The notes under the pieces were generated by a model, which ran no database searches, was not told the origin of the DNA, and saw only the letters and a list, made by a program, of their open reading frames with translations. DNA of 64,000 bases, taken from NCBI RefSeq assembly GCF_007676755.1, contig NZ_VEBK01000008.1:119400-183399 (forward strand), given 5' to 3'. The translations under genes were made by a program, and so were the position numbers. The DNA comes from Bacillus sp. FJAT-22090 (GTDB taxonomy: Bacteria; Bacillota; Bacilli; Bacillales_A; Planococcaceae). This document shows, piece after piece, positions 9,157 through 16,835 of the stretch (its first letter is position 1; each line of letters opens with the position of its first letter).

Positions 9157-10055
9157 TGCCGAATAAGACAACCAATTTCAAATTAATAAAACCTTTGCAG
9201 GAAGAGTTTTATGATGTAGATGTTCAGAATAGCAATATGGACATTTTAGATAACTTATTAAAAGACCTACACGATGAGTCTGCAGTTAAAAATCTAGGCT
9301 TTAGAGGTTTGTTAGCAGACGTCAATGGGATAGGTGGTCCAGATCATATAGACAAATATCCAGAAGGTTTAAGTGCGATGTATACCGATAGAACCGATTG
9401 GTCTCTTTTTTTGAACATGACTGACTTCTCTTCGGCTACCGATTTTTTATTTATTGAAACCAATAAGACCATACAAGACGGTAAAATTAATGCAACTCAA
9501 GTGATTACACGGTATAAAAAAGAAAGTTCGGCTACTCCTGTCAAATTTGTATCCCAGTACAAAAGAGTATGGTTTTCAGATGGCACTTATACTGGTTGGA
9601 GCAATGCTGAAAAGGTAGTTTTTCAAACAGAGTTTGCGACGCATTTGGCCGAAAGAGCGTCACTAACAAAGGTTGGTCATACCCAATTATCCAGCGCTAC
9701 GGACAGTCTTAGCGAGGTATTATCAGCAACACCTAAAGCAGTAAAAGAAGCTTATGATTTGGCTAGTCTTGCAGCATCAAAAGTGGTTGTTGGCTCTTAC
9801 GCGGGTAGTGGTGGGAGTAATTTTAGAGATATGTTATTAGGATTCACACCATCCTTCGTAATCATTTATCGAATGTTTACAGCTGAGAACCTTAGTCAAG
9901 TATTATTTTTAAGTCCAGTATCATCTCTATCAATAATGAATAAGGCTGTCTCTTTTAATACTTCTGCAATGATTATAGCCAATGGGTTTAGGGTGGCTGG
10001 ACAAATGTATGGTAATGACGTCAGTGGGACTTATACGTATATAGCATTTAAATGA
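9156..10055 (+). CDS. Phage tail fibre/collar protein
   Basis: This 299-residue protein has an N-terminal KTTNFKLIKP attachment region common in Gram-positive phage fibres. A tail-fibre repeat at about 172-205 reads VGHTQLSSATDSLSEVLSAT, followed by PKAVKEAYD. A short C-terminal beta region probably contacts the host. The start overlaps the upstream stop (TTAATG) with an AGAGGTG ribosome site. Receptor binding is inferred from the position after gpI and from the repeat. Confidence 0.82.
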   Translation: MPNKTTNFKLIKPLQEEFYDVDVQNSNMDILDNLLKDLHDESAVKNLGFRGLLADVNGIGGPDHIDKYPEGLSAMYTDRTDWSLFLNMTDFSSATDFLFIETNKTIQDGKINATQVITRYKKESSATPVKFVSQYKRVWFSDGTYTGWSNAEKVVFQTEFATHLAERASLTKVGHTQLSSATDSLSEVLSATPKAVKEAYDLASLAASKVVVGSYAGSGGSNFRDMLLGFTPSFVIIYRMFTAENLSQVLFLSPVSSLSIMNKAVSFNTSAMIIANGFRVAGQMYGNDVSGTYTYIAFK

Positions 10056-10076
10056 CTATAGAGAGGGGGAGTAGTC

Positions 10077-10502
10077 TTGTTAATAGTTTACAAGGTTTCA
10101 AGCGGAGAAGTAGTTGAAAATATGGGAACTAACTCATTATTTCCAAATGGGATACCCGATGAAAAATCTGTTATTCAATATGCCGTTCAAAATTTTGGAG
10201 GGATTGCATCTGACTACAAAGTATTTCGATTGCATGATGTAGAGGATTCGGAGCAAGTGGCTAAAACATTTACACATGAGTACACAATAAAAAACGATAG
10301 AGTGGTATTTGGTAGTTTAAAACCTATTCCGGATCCTGAGCCACAACCACCTTCTGATATAGAAGTATTGCAACAAGAAAACGCAATGTTGCAGATGAGC
10401 GTTATGGAAATGACCATGTATGCTGCATCACAGGATGAGCGATTACAAGGGCAAGAACAGGCAATACTTGAATTATCAATGATTGTAGCAGGAGGAATGT
10501 AG
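10077..10502 (+). CDS. Phage tail-associated protein with C-terminal coiled coil (XkdW-like)
   Basis: This 141-residue protein starts at TTG 10077 after a strong GAGGGGGAG ribosome site. The N-terminal half is a small mixed domain. A Pro-rich linker (PIPDPEPQPP) leads to a Leu/Met/Gln-rich helix (about 95-135) likely to form a coiled coil. In PBSX-like tails a gene of this size (XkdW) follows the fibre and may act as a fibre chaperone or cap. The specific family is uncertain. Confidence 0.65.
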   Translation: MLIVYKVSSGEVVENMGTNSLFPNGIPDEKSVIQYAVQNFGGIASDYKVFRLHDVEDSEQVAKTFTHEYTIKNDRVVFGSLKPIPDPEPQPPSDIEVLQQENAMLQMSVMEMTMYAASQDERLQGQEQAILELSMIVAGGM

Positions 10503-10503
10503 T

Positions 10504-10644
10504 ATGTTTAACGAAAAAAGTGGTTTAGTGCAATTATGGGTTAAAAATGTAAAAGACCCGAACAGTGGCTATACACGTGAGCAAGTGCCGGCTCTTTCAA
10601 ACTTGCGCGACGTAGTAATTACTATTTTAGAACGAGAAGCATAG
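10504..10644 (+). CDS. XkdX-like small phage protein, copy 1
   Basis: This 46-residue protein starts at ATG 10504 after GGAGGAATGTAG and ends at TAG 10642-10644. It begins M-F-N-E-K-S-G-L-V-Q-L-W and ends with a QVPALSNLRD core. A paralogue with the same layout lies 47 bases downstream (10692-10853). XkdX proteins of this size sit at the same place, between the fibre genes and lysis genes, in PBSX-type prophages. The function is unknown. Confidence 0.72.
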   Translation: MFNEKSGLVQLWVKNVKDPNSGYTREQVPALSNLRDVVITILEREA

Positions 10645-10691
10645 TCATGTGGAATTTCATTAATAAAATAATAATTAGGAGTGGATTGTTT

Positions 10692-10853
10692 ATGTTTAAT
10701 GCAAATAGCGGATTGGTAAAATTATGGTTTGGGGCGGTAATGACAGGTACTTATAAGTACGCGGATGTTCCAAACTTGTCGAATTTACGCGAGCAAGTGA
10801 AAATAAAAGTAGAAGAAATGGGATACGATACGGAAAACGAAAACGCAGCATAA
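10692..10853 (+). CDS. XkdX-like small phage protein, copy 2
   Basis: This 53-residue protein starts at ATG 10692 after an AGGAG ribosome site (10679-10683). It shares M-F-N-x-x-S-G-L-V-x-L-W and x-V-P-x-L-S-N-L-R with the preceding gene, so the two are tandem paralogues. A more upstream ATG (10647) lacks a ribosome site and the homologous start. The stop codon lies within the loop of the terminator that ends the tail operon. Confidence 0.7.
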   Translation: MFNANSGLVKLWFGAVMTGTYKYADVPNLSNLREQVKIKVEEMGYDTENENAA

Positions 10854-10869
10854 GCTAGCGTTATTTTTT
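10842..10869 (+). terminator. Intrinsic terminator ending the tail operon
   Basis: The stem AACGCAGC (10842-10849) pairs with GCT and GCGTT (10854-10862, one bulged A), with loop ATAA, followed by ATTTTTTA. The hairpin overlaps the stop codon of the second XkdX-like gene. Confidence 0.65.
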
Positions 10870-10939
10870 ATGTCAAAATGAGTAAGAAAATATCTCTATT
10901 TATATGGTAATCTTAAAAAAAGTCATAAGGGGATATTCA

Positions 10940-11203
10940 ATGAGTTTATCAAAAAGATTATATGAAGCAGATTATGTAGGGGAAATTACATGTAAACACC
11001 CATTGTTAGAGAAGGGGGAAAGATTTACTATTGATTTCGGCAGGCAAAAAAATGAGCAAGGGACTTGGGAAATAGTATCTATCGATGGAGCACCATTATA
11101 TTTATGTAAAAAAGTTCTTAAAAATGGTAGTCTTTCCGAAAGTGATTCCTTAAACAACTGTAGAAAATTTCATGAGTCCGTTATTTATAGAGCCTTCGAC
11201 TAG
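10940..11203 (+). CDS. Hypothetical prophage protein
   Basis: This 87-residue soluble protein starts at ATG 10940 with an AAGGGGA ribosome site six bases upstream. I do not recognise a family. It has a Cys at the start of a CKHPL segment, a basic central part and a further CKKVLKNG segment. It is bounded by terminators on both sides (10842-10869 and 11276-11299), so it is probably an independent unit between the tail and lysis modules, which is typical of accessory prophage genes. Confidence 0.6.
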   Translation: MSLSKRLYEADYVGEITCKHPLLEKGERFTIDFGRQKNEQGTWEIVSIDGAPLYLCKKVLKNGSLSESDSLNNCRKFHESVIYRAFD

Positions 11204-11275
11204 GAGGTTCTTTTTTCTATCACGTTTTCACTATAGGAACATAAAGCGTCGTAAGAGAAAAGAATAATTTAAGGG

Positions 11276-11299
11276 AGAACGTCCACTGGGCGTTCTTTT
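11276..11299 (+). terminator. Intrinsic terminator between accessory gene and lysis cassette
   Basis: The 9-bp stem AGAACGTCC/GGGCGTTCT (one T-G pair) has a 3-base loop and is followed by TTTATTTT. It lies upstream of the XhlA-like gene. Confidence 0.75.
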
Positions 11300-11321
11300 A
11301 TTTTGCAACAAAGTAGGGGGA

Positions 11322-11750
11322 ATGGGGATGACGGAGGGAGGTAGACCGTCAATGTTTGAAACGGTGAAAGCGCACGGTGAAGAAATTGAAAAGTTAAAGA
11401 AAGAAAGTGATGCGTTAACCAAGAATCAAAGGCTTTTATTTGAGTGGAAAAAAGAAATGGATAAATGGCGCGGAGAATCAGACGCGAATTACCATGACCT
11501 TAAGACAACCATCCTAACAGAAAATAAGGAAACGCGGTCTTTCTTTCAATCCATAATGGACAAACAATGGGACTTGATAAAATCAACAACTGGTATGCAA
11601 CAAGAATTAAAGAAAGCTGATATTGAAATCAAAAAAGTGGATTCAGATATTAAGAGAGATAACTGGGCAAAAGGTTGGGATTTTATGAAAACTCTATTTG
11701 CAGCTGGTGGTATTGCTTATTTAATATTTGAAGCATTCATTTCAAAATAA
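11322..11750 (+). CDS. XhlA-like lysis-associated membrane protein
   Basis: The product of up to 142 residues has a long charged helix (about 11-115, coiled-coil-like) followed by one C-terminal membrane segment (about 120-139). That is the layout of XhlA/hemolysin-type proteins, which act with a holin. It directly precedes a holin and an endolysin. Three starts are possible: ATG 11322, ATG 11328 (AGGGGG seven bases upstream) and ATG 11352 (GGGAGGT nine bases upstream). The last has the best ribosome site and would give 132 residues. Confidence 0.72.
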   Translation: MGMTEGGRPSMFETVKAHGEEIEKLKKESDALTKNQRLLFEWKKEMDKWRGESDANYHDLKTTILTENKETRSFFQSIMDKQWDLIKSTTGMQQELKKADIEIKKVDSDIKRDNWAKGWDFMKTLFAAGGIAYLIFEAFISK

Positions 11751-11765
11751 GAGGAGGAAATGTAA

Positions 11766-12017
11766 ATGACGGTAGACAAATTAAAACAATACGTAGCACT
11801 TTTTGGAGGATGGCTTTCAGCTGTCCTTTTGTTTTTGGGAACAATTAATATAAAGTTTGAATGGTTTAATGTAGCATCAATTGATGCATTCGTCGTGGTA
11901 TTAGGTGCTTCTGTTCCTTTTGTGATTGCTGGTTATGGGGTATGGAAGAACACATATTTAGTTAAGAAACAAGCTAGAAAACAAGAAGAAGCACTAAAAA
12001 GACAGGGGTTGAAATAG
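11766..12017 (+). CDS. Phage holin
   Basis: This 83-residue protein has two membrane segments (about 9-28 and 40-60) and a strongly basic C-terminal tail (KKQARKQEEALKRQGLK), the layout of small class II holins. It lies between the XhlA-like gene and the endolysin and ends one base before the endolysin start. It would form membrane lesions that release or activate the endolysin. The exact holin family (SPP1-like or LC3-like) is not certain. Confidence 0.85.
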   Translation: MTVDKLKQYVALFGGWLSAVLLFLGTINIKFEWFNVASIDAFVVVLGASVPFVIAGYGVWKNTYLVKKQARKQEEALKRQGLK

Positions 12018-12812
12018 ATGGCTGTTTCACTTGATGAACTTATCAGACGATCCGTAGTCCGTATTGGTGCTGTGCATCCGTGGATTAAAGAAAGTGCTGT
12101 TGAAATAATCACAAGAGCATACAACGAAGGAATATACGTACAGTTTTCAAGTGGCTATCGATCTAATGAAGATCAAGCATGGATTTATGGACAAGGCCGC
12201 CCCAGTTATATATGGAATGGAAAAAAGTACGGTACTAGCGGTGCAATTGTTTCTAACGCTAAACCTGGTTCATCCGTCCATAATTACCGATTAGCACTAG
12301 ACTATTTTTTAGTAAGCGAGGATGGGAAACAATCATTGTGGACAGTCAATGACAAGTGGCGTCGTGTAGCTGCCATCGCAAAGTCATTAGGTTATGAATG
12401 GGGTGGTGATTGGAAATCATTTGTTGACTATCCGCATATCCAATTCACGAAAGGATTAACCATTGCTCAATTAGCAGCCGGAAAGTTACCCACATTTCCT
12501 GTCATTAATAAAGTATCCGGAGTTTCCTCCACAGATAAAATTATGTGGGGTAAGACAGAATTGAAACCTGGTCAAATAGGTAAAGTTACAATCCTTAAAC
12601 GCATTAATTTGTGGCAAGATAGCCCACATGAAAGCGGCAAGTTGCAAATGGTACGTGTATTGAATCCAGGAGAAGAATATCGAGTGTACACCTATCGAAA
12701 TGAATATGGTGGACAATATGGTGTAGGTGGCGGAATGTATATTACCAAGATGCCAGAACACATCAAGTATGAAACTCCTTCGAAAGCTATGCTCGCCAAA
12801 TTAAATGAGTAA
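12018..12812 (+). CDS. Endolysin, M15 peptidase (L-alanyl-D-glutamate or D-Ala-D-Ala type)
   Basis: This 264-residue protein carries an M15/VanY-like catalytic domain (1-165). Predicted zinc ligands are His88 and Asp95 (SVHNYRLALD) and His140 (YPHIQF), with the SSGYRS segment at 44-49, as in CwlK and Ply500-type endolysins. The C-terminal part (about 175-264) is probably a wall-binding, SH3-like domain. It starts right after the holin stop, giving a compact lysis cassette. It would cut peptide stems of peptidoglycan at lysis. The exact bond cut is not decided by the sequence. Confidence 0.9.
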   Translation: MAVSLDELIRRSVVRIGAVHPWIKESAVEIITRAYNEGIYVQFSSGYRSNEDQAWIYGQGRPSYIWNGKKYGTSGAIVSNAKPGSSVHNYRLALDYFLVSEDGKQSLWTVNDKWRRVAAIAKSLGYEWGGDWKSFVDYPHIQFTKGLTIAQLAAGKLPTFPVINKVSGVSSTDKIMWGKTELKPGQIGKVTILKRINLWQDSPHESGKLQMVRVLNPGEEYRVYTYRNEYGGQYGVGGGMYITKMPEHIKYETPSKAMLAKLNE

Positions 12813-12818
12813 TGATAT

Positions 12819-12857
12819 AAAGCGACCTTCTCTTAATTGAGTTGGTCGCTTTTTTTA
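12819..12857 (+). terminator. Intrinsic terminator after the lysis cassette
   Basis: The perfect 9-bp stem AAAGCGACC/GGTCGCTTT (12819-12827, 12844-12852) is followed by a T-run. It separates the late operon from the YolD-like operon. Confidence 0.85.
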
Positions 12858-12869
12858 TTTATCTAAAAA

Positions 12870-12920
12870 CAAACAAACGTTCCTTTTTAACTTGAAACAG
12901 AATAAATGTTCGTATATAAT
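12870..12920 (+). promoter_or_regulatory. Sigma-A promoter with two LexA (SOS) box-like sites
   Basis: TTGAAA (12892-12897) and TATAAT (12915-12920) are 17 bases apart. CAAACAAACGTTCC at 12870-12883 matches the Bacillus LexA consensus CGAACRNRYGTTYC at 13 of 14 positions. AGAATAAATGTTCG at 12899-12912, inside the promoter spacer, matches at 11 of 14. The layout predicts SOS induction of the YolD-like gene. Confidence 0.75.
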
Positions 12921-12954
12921 TGTGTTAACAAAAACAGAAAATGAGGTGCATAGT

Positions 12955-13269
12955 ATGTTTCCGAAGCCAGTAAAAGGTTCAAAAATCAAAAAAGGAAGTA
13001 CTGACAAAGCGGATAAATTAACAAAAGCGGAGAAACCACCTAAACACTTAAAAAGAGATGAGTTTGATCTTGAAGAATTAGCCATGGCACTAGGTGAAGC
13101 AAAGGAAGATAACCAGCTTAGAATATTTGTTATTTATCGTGGGGAAGAACCATTAAGAGGTATAGTTACTAAATTAGATGCGAACACAAAGCTCATCCAT
13201 ATTAAAGATGAATCGAGAGATATTCATAAGGTCCACTTTTTAGATATTTTAAAAGTAAGTAGTGTTTAA
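12955..13269 (+). CDS. YolD-like family protein
   Basis: This 104-residue protein starts at ATG 12955 with a GAGGTG ribosome site. The C-terminal 60 residues carry the YolD pattern of beta strands (LRIFVIYRGEEPLRGIVTKL, then IHIKDESRDIHKVHFLDIL). The N-terminus is basic (Lys-rich). YolD-like genes are SOS-induced and often stand next to a UvrX/Y-family polymerase, but none is present here. The promoter carries LexA-like boxes, consistent with the family. The biochemical role is unknown. Confidence 0.75.
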   Translation: MFPKPVKGSKIKKGSTDKADKLTKAEKPPKHLKRDEFDLEELAMALGEAKEDNQLRIFVIYRGEEPLRGIVTKLDANTKLIHIKDESRDIHKVHFLDILKVSSV

Positions 13270-13271
13270 TT

Positions 13272-13622
13272 ATGCCTGACATTCGTACAGAGGATTTATT
13301 ATATCTTGAAAATAAGCTTTACTTACCCATGATAATAAAAGTATTAGAAAAGGATCTTGATTTAATCGATAAGCTACCGTTCAAATTAAAGAGACCGTAT
13401 ATAAAAATAGTTGAAGATGCACTTAAGTTAATTCGTAAAGATTTAAAATCTGCTGAAATGTATTTAATAAGAAACAGTATGAAAGTGTTCAGATGGGAAA
13501 GGGATAGTGAATCTACTACCTATGTTTTTTTGTCTGGCGGAGTAGAGGACCATCGAAGGTTTTTAAATACAGAAATAAAAGCGAAATGTGATTTATTGAT
13601 GGCTGCGTATTTAGTGCAATAA
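13272..13622 (+). CDS. Hypothetical protein in the YolD operon
   Basis: This 116-residue, mostly helical protein lies 2 bases after the YolD-like gene and overlaps the next start by one base. It has no membrane segment or recognised motif; it contains YLPMIIKVLEKDLDLIDKLP and RWERDSEST segments. A protein of similar size follows YolD-like genes in other Bacillus prophages as far as I recall, so it is likely part of the same SOS-linked unit. I do not recognise a function. Confidence 0.65.
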   Translation: MPDIRTEDLLYLENKLYLPMIIKVLEKDLDLIDKLPFKLKRPYIKIVEDALKLIRKDLKSAEMYLIRNSMKVFRWERDSESTTYVFLSGGVEDHRRFLNTEIKAKCDLLMAAYLVQ

Positions 13623-13840
13623 TGAGGGAGTTGTTTTATTTGAATGAAGAGCAGAAAAAGAAATTATATGAAATAGTAGATAAACTAGAGGACAAGGTAC
13701 CACGGGAAGTATTACAAGAGGCAGTAGACAAAATAGCTAATATGAATGAACAGCAATTGAAAGAATTAATGGCTTTGTATGAAATCCTAGACTACTATAA
13801 TGTAGATATCAACTTATTTGAAAAGACCACCGACCAGTAA
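13622..13840 (+). CDS. Small helical hypothetical protein
   Basis: This 72-residue, acidic, all-helical protein overlaps the previous stop by one base (TAATG), so it is translationally coupled. A TTG at 13640 preceded by AGGGAG could be the true start, giving 66 residues. It is the last gene of the three-gene YolD operon, and a weak hairpin (ACCACC/GGTGGT near 13827-13850) follows. The function is unknown. Confidence 0.6.
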   Translation: MRELFYLNEEQKKKLYEIVDKLEDKVPREVLQEAVDKIANMNEQQLKELMALYEILDYYNVDINLFEKTTDQ

Positions 13841-13858
13841 GGAAGGTGGTTATTTGCA

Positions 13859-14386
13859 TTAAACAGCTTCACCAACTTTTCGAAGAATATCCAAAAACAG
13901 CGGTGACATTTGTATAATTACATATCCTAAACCTGCGTTAAATATGGTTTGCCATGCTTTTTCGGAGTTTCCTAACATGAAGAAAAATGCGCCTCCTATC
14001 ATAATTACACTAGCTATCGGAAAAGAAATTGCCACCATTATTTGAATTAACGGATCTAATACATTTGCTAGCATTTCTAATGATTTATCAGCTACGAACC
14101 CTGTAGGAATCATTTCAGGAGTTGTTGTCATATTCACAGGAATAACTGTTGGAGTTTGCGTTAATATGCTAACAGGTTCGATTATAGGTGCAGATACGGG
14201 GATAGATGTAGTGGTCTTTGCTTGAGATAAGCGATGTACTAATAAACCTACGCTTACAGCCGTTGGAACAATAGGTGCTGCCAATACCGTTTTTTTCGTT
14301 GCATACGCATCATCTGGATCCCGATAGCTAAAATCTGTGTATGCTGATTCGGGTACAACCTCAATTTTATTCTTTTTTCCAAACAA
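13859..14386 (-). CDS. Membrane protein with two C-terminal membrane segments (conjugation/phage cassette)
   Basis: This 175-residue protein has an N-terminal soluble part, a hydrophobic segment near 35-50, a Thr/Pro/Val-rich stretch (58-95) and two membrane segments near 113-137 and 147-165. Two short adjacent membrane helices at the C-terminus recall VirB2/TrbC-type pilin subunits, but this is only a resemblance. It is the last gene of the leftward cassette with the FtsK-like and relaxation-like genes. A good ribosome site (GGGAGGAAAAAGG) lies upstream of the ATG. Confidence 0.6.
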   Translation of the reverse strand: MFGKKNKIEVVPESAYTDFSYRDPDDAYATKKTVLAAPIVPTAVSVGLLVHRLSQAKTTTSIPVSAPIIEPVSILTQTPTVIPVNMTTTPEMIPTGFVADKSLEMLANVLDPLIQIMVAISFPIASVIMIGGAFFFMLGNSEKAWQTIFNAGLGYVIIQMSPLFLDILRKVGEAV

Positions 14387-14399
14387 CCTTTTTCCTCCC

Positions 14400-15017
14400 T
14401 TATTTAATATCGTCCATTGTATAAACTTTCACCTTTAAACCTACACACGCCATCTCTAATTGTCTCCTACGATGTTCTGTCGTTGTAACCCATACAAGGG
14501 TGGGATAATACCCAAATTGGGTTACAAAGGTATCAATAATCTCTTTGTAACACTTAATCTTTTCACGATTAGCTTTCATTGATTGTAAGTTATCTACCTC
14601 AAGAAAATGTTTGAAGTTATTTCTAGTGAACATAGCATCGACTACGATGTAATTTTTATCAAGCATGACTTTCATTTCGCTTTGCCAGTCTTTCGGGCAT
14701 TTATAAAACAACCAGAACTGATTTCTCATAATAGTATGGTGCACGTTGTTGGTCTTTTTGCGAACCTTGTCGCAATCGACATACTCCCGACCGAGCTTTG
14801 ATAAATAATATACTGACTGGTGTCCTTCTTTAATGGTCATTAGATAATCAGACAGGTTAAAGAGCACTCTATTTGTATTTCTTACTTTACCTAGTTTAAA
14901 TAGTTTATTTAGTTGATCTCGCGTGAGAAAATCAAGCTCTTTCAAACGTAATAGTATTTGTTCGTCTCGACTTGTTAATTGTTTCTTTTTCAAGAATGAT
15001 TTCCTCCTTCTCGACAA
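14400..15017 (-). CDS. Replication-relaxation family protein
   Basis: This 205-residue protein has a basic N-terminus followed by a winged-helix-like region (TSRDEQILLRLKELDFLTRD, residues about 15-34). The middle region resembles the replication-relaxation (Replic_Relax) family seen on plasmids, ICEs and some Bacillus phages. It overlaps the end of the FtsK-like gene by 86 bases in another frame. The pair FtsK-like plus relaxation-like protein is also known at the end of Bacillus phages such as those of the W-beta group. DNA binding is inferred. Confidence 0.72.
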   Translation of the reverse strand: MSRRRKSFLKKKQLTSRDEQILLRLKELDFLTRDQLNKLFKLGKVRNTNRVLFNLSDYLMTIKEGHQSVYYLSKLGREYVDCDKVRKKTNNVHHTIMRNQFWLFYKCPKDWQSEMKVMLDKNYIVVDAMFTRNNFKHFLEVDNLQSMKANREKIKCYKEIIDTFVTQFGYYPTLVWVTTTEHRRRQLEMACVGLKVKVYTMDDIK

Positions 15018-16233
15018 TGTGAGGAGCGATAGTTTTTTGGATGATTTCAGAAGTGATCAATGGAGTTTGTAGTATTTCTCGCTTATCAGCAGTTTGATAG
15101 ATGGCCCTTCCTCGAATTTGAGGAAGCTCTTCTGCACCTTCACTATCCAGTACAACTCGACTAGCAACGGCTGATTGCACTCTAAAGGATAGTTTCGCAT
15201 CTGAATTTTGCTTACACTGACGAGGTATAACATCACCAGTAGGATATTGAGTCGCAAGTATTTGTCTGAATCCTAACCCAGCACCTAACCTTGCAATCTG
15301 ACTCATTATCGTCTGGCATTCTTGTTTCAACTTCTTCTCTGCGTTTGTCACAGATTCAGAAGGGTTCAACTCGCCAACTTCATCAATAATTACGAAATAC
15401 CTTTCTTTAATACCGGCTTCTTGAACATTTTTCTTACCCAGTGCCTTCATTATTGCTTGTAGTCTTCTCATTTCGTCGTATGCAGCTTGGAGTGTCAACA
15501 ACGCCTCTTCGGGTTCATAAGCGATTGAAACCGTCTGAGACAATTTTTCGTAATCGGATAACTCAATTCCACCTTTTAAATCGATAAGATAAAACTTAAC
15601 ATGTTCAGGATTACTTTGTAGCAAGCTTGTGATCATGGAATTAATAAAATTTGATTTACCATACCTGGTAGCACCACCTAAAGCAACGTGACTAATTTTC
15701 TCGAAGTCATGGTACTTAAATTCATTTTTCATACGTGTTACTCCAACCGGCACTTTCCATCCTTCACCAGCACAAAAGGGGACGTGGGTAGGTAACGGAT
15801 TATCGTATACTCGTAACACTAACAAACCGTCAAATGTAAGCTCTATTTCACGTTTCTCCATGAGCTTATTGGTTAAAAGATGCTGTATATTTTTAAAAAT
15901 GTTTTCATCGAGTTGTATTTCCTTAAAATCATTAATAGTGATCCGTTTCCTTCTATTATTAAGTCCATCTTCGATAACGTTCTTCTTATTTAAATAATCC
16001 TCGAAACTTCGGCCGAGTGGAATTCTGTATTTGTACTCCCATCCCCATTCATATTGTTTCTTTCTAATAAGTTGAGTAGTAAGCGTTTCTTTTCCATCCT
16101 TAACATTCAAACCACTTAGAGAAAGAATCCTTTGAATTTTTCCAGAATCATTTGTAGCTAACCCCTTCCTTTTAGAGTAGGCCTTTAACGCAATTCCTCC
16201 CATTAAGCTTGTTGTTAATAATTCGAATAGCAT
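14932..16233 (-). CDS. FtsK/SpoIIIE-like DNA translocase ATPase
   Basis: This 433-residue protein starts at ATG 16233 (AGGAGTGATGA ribosome site); the longer frame to 16314 has no ribosome site. Walker A is GATRYGKS (187-194) and Walker B is VIIDE (281-285), with the FtsK-type LIDLKGG segment at 216-222. It lacks the multi-span N-terminal membrane domain and the gamma domain of chromosomal FtsK, so it resembles plasmid or phage TcpA/RepA-type pumps. It is the first gene of a leftward operon. Coupling DNA to a transfer or packaging-like process is possible. Confidence 0.83.
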   Translation of the reverse strand: MLFELLTTSLMGGIALKAYSKRKGLATNDSGKIQRILSLSGLNVKDGKETLTTQLIRKKQYEWGWEYKYRIPLGRSFEDYLNKKNVIEDGLNNRRKRITINDFKEIQLDENIFKNIQHLLTNKLMEKREIELTFDGLLVLRVYDNPLPTHVPFCAGEGWKVPVGVTRMKNEFKYHDFEKISHVALGGATRYGKSNFINSMITSLLQSNPEHVKFYLIDLKGGIELSDYEKLSQTVSIAYEPEEALLTLQAAYDEMRRLQAIMKALGKKNVQEAGIKERYFVIIDEVGELNPSESVTNAEKKLKQECQTIMSQIARLGAGLGFRQILATQYPTGDVIPRQCKQNSDAKLSFRVQSAVASRVVLDSEGAEELPQIRGRAIYQTADKREILQTPLITSEIIQKTIAPHIVEKEEIILEKETINKSRRTNTITFERA

Positions 16234-16384
16234 TTCATCACTCCTATAGAAAACTATTACACCACACAGGGTTCTCTTACATAGTAAGAGTTGCACAAAA
16301 CTAGCACATCTCAAATCTATAGTTAACCGTTGATATTAAAGGATTTTGAGTGTGCCAAGTAGAAGTACTAGGGTAGTATTTGAT

Positions 16385-16426
16385 TTGGTAGAGTAGTTGG
16401 TAGTTATATATTATTCGTTAAACGAA
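16385..16426 (+). promoter_or_regulatory. Promoter and palindromic operator upstream of the XRE gene
   Basis: TTGGTA (16385-16390) and TATATT (16407-16412) are 16 bases apart. The palindrome TTCGTTAAACGAA (16414-16426) lies immediately downstream, and a half-copy (TTAAACGAA, 16460-16468) precedes the ribosome site. A repressor bound here would block the XRE promoter, suggesting autoregulation. The 16234-16483 gap otherwise shows only a short hairpin at about 16282-16300. Confidence 0.5.
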
Positions 16427-16483
16427 AAAATAGAACTTGTACAACAGAAAATTTTTTACTTAAACGAAAATGAGGTGTAGGTC

Positions 16484-16705
16484 ATAGAACTAGAGGTAGA
16501 AATAAAATTACAACAGTTGTTAATAAAACACAAAATGACATATCAGGTACTTTCGAAGAAAACAGGATTAAATTTAAGAACTATTTCTGATTTAGCAAAT
16601 AACAAAATGGAACGTATACCAAAAAAGGCAATTGGTAAAATAGCAACCGCATTAAACATTAAGGATATTCGCGAGATAATTGATTTTAAAATAGAGAAGA
16701 AATAA
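16484..16705 (+). CDS. Small XRE-family (Cro/C1-type) transcriptional regulator, probable ATA start
   Basis: This 73-residue protein contains a helix-turn-helix (MTYQVLSKKTGLNLRTISDL). The only in-frame codon at the right distance (6 bases) from a clear GAGGTG ribosome site (16472-16477) is ATA at 16484. The first conventional start, TTG 16517, has no ribosome site and would remove the first helix (E-L-E-V-E-I-K-L-Q-Q), which looks like a normal family N-terminus. AUA initiation is therefore suspected, or an ATG-to-ATA mutation or sequencing error. It probably controls the divergent FtsK cassette or itself. Confidence 0.7.
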   Translation: MELEVEIKLQQLLIKHKMTYQVLSKKTGLNLRTISDLANNKMERIPKKAIGKIATALNIKDIREIIDFKIEKK

Positions 16706-16835
16706 TAAAAAACCTGCCAATAAATATAGACAGATTTTTAGTTCGTTTTTTGCTTAAAATAATCGTTTTTTTATAATTCGTCACACATCGGTCACACGAC
16801 ACCTAGAATCAATAAACAATGCGATTAAATTTGTG

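Noticed and set aside
16282..16300. Hairpin CTCTTAC-ATA-GTAAGAG upstream of the FtsK-like gene
   Set aside because: It has no T-tract and no clear partner, so neither a terminator nor an operator can be claimed.
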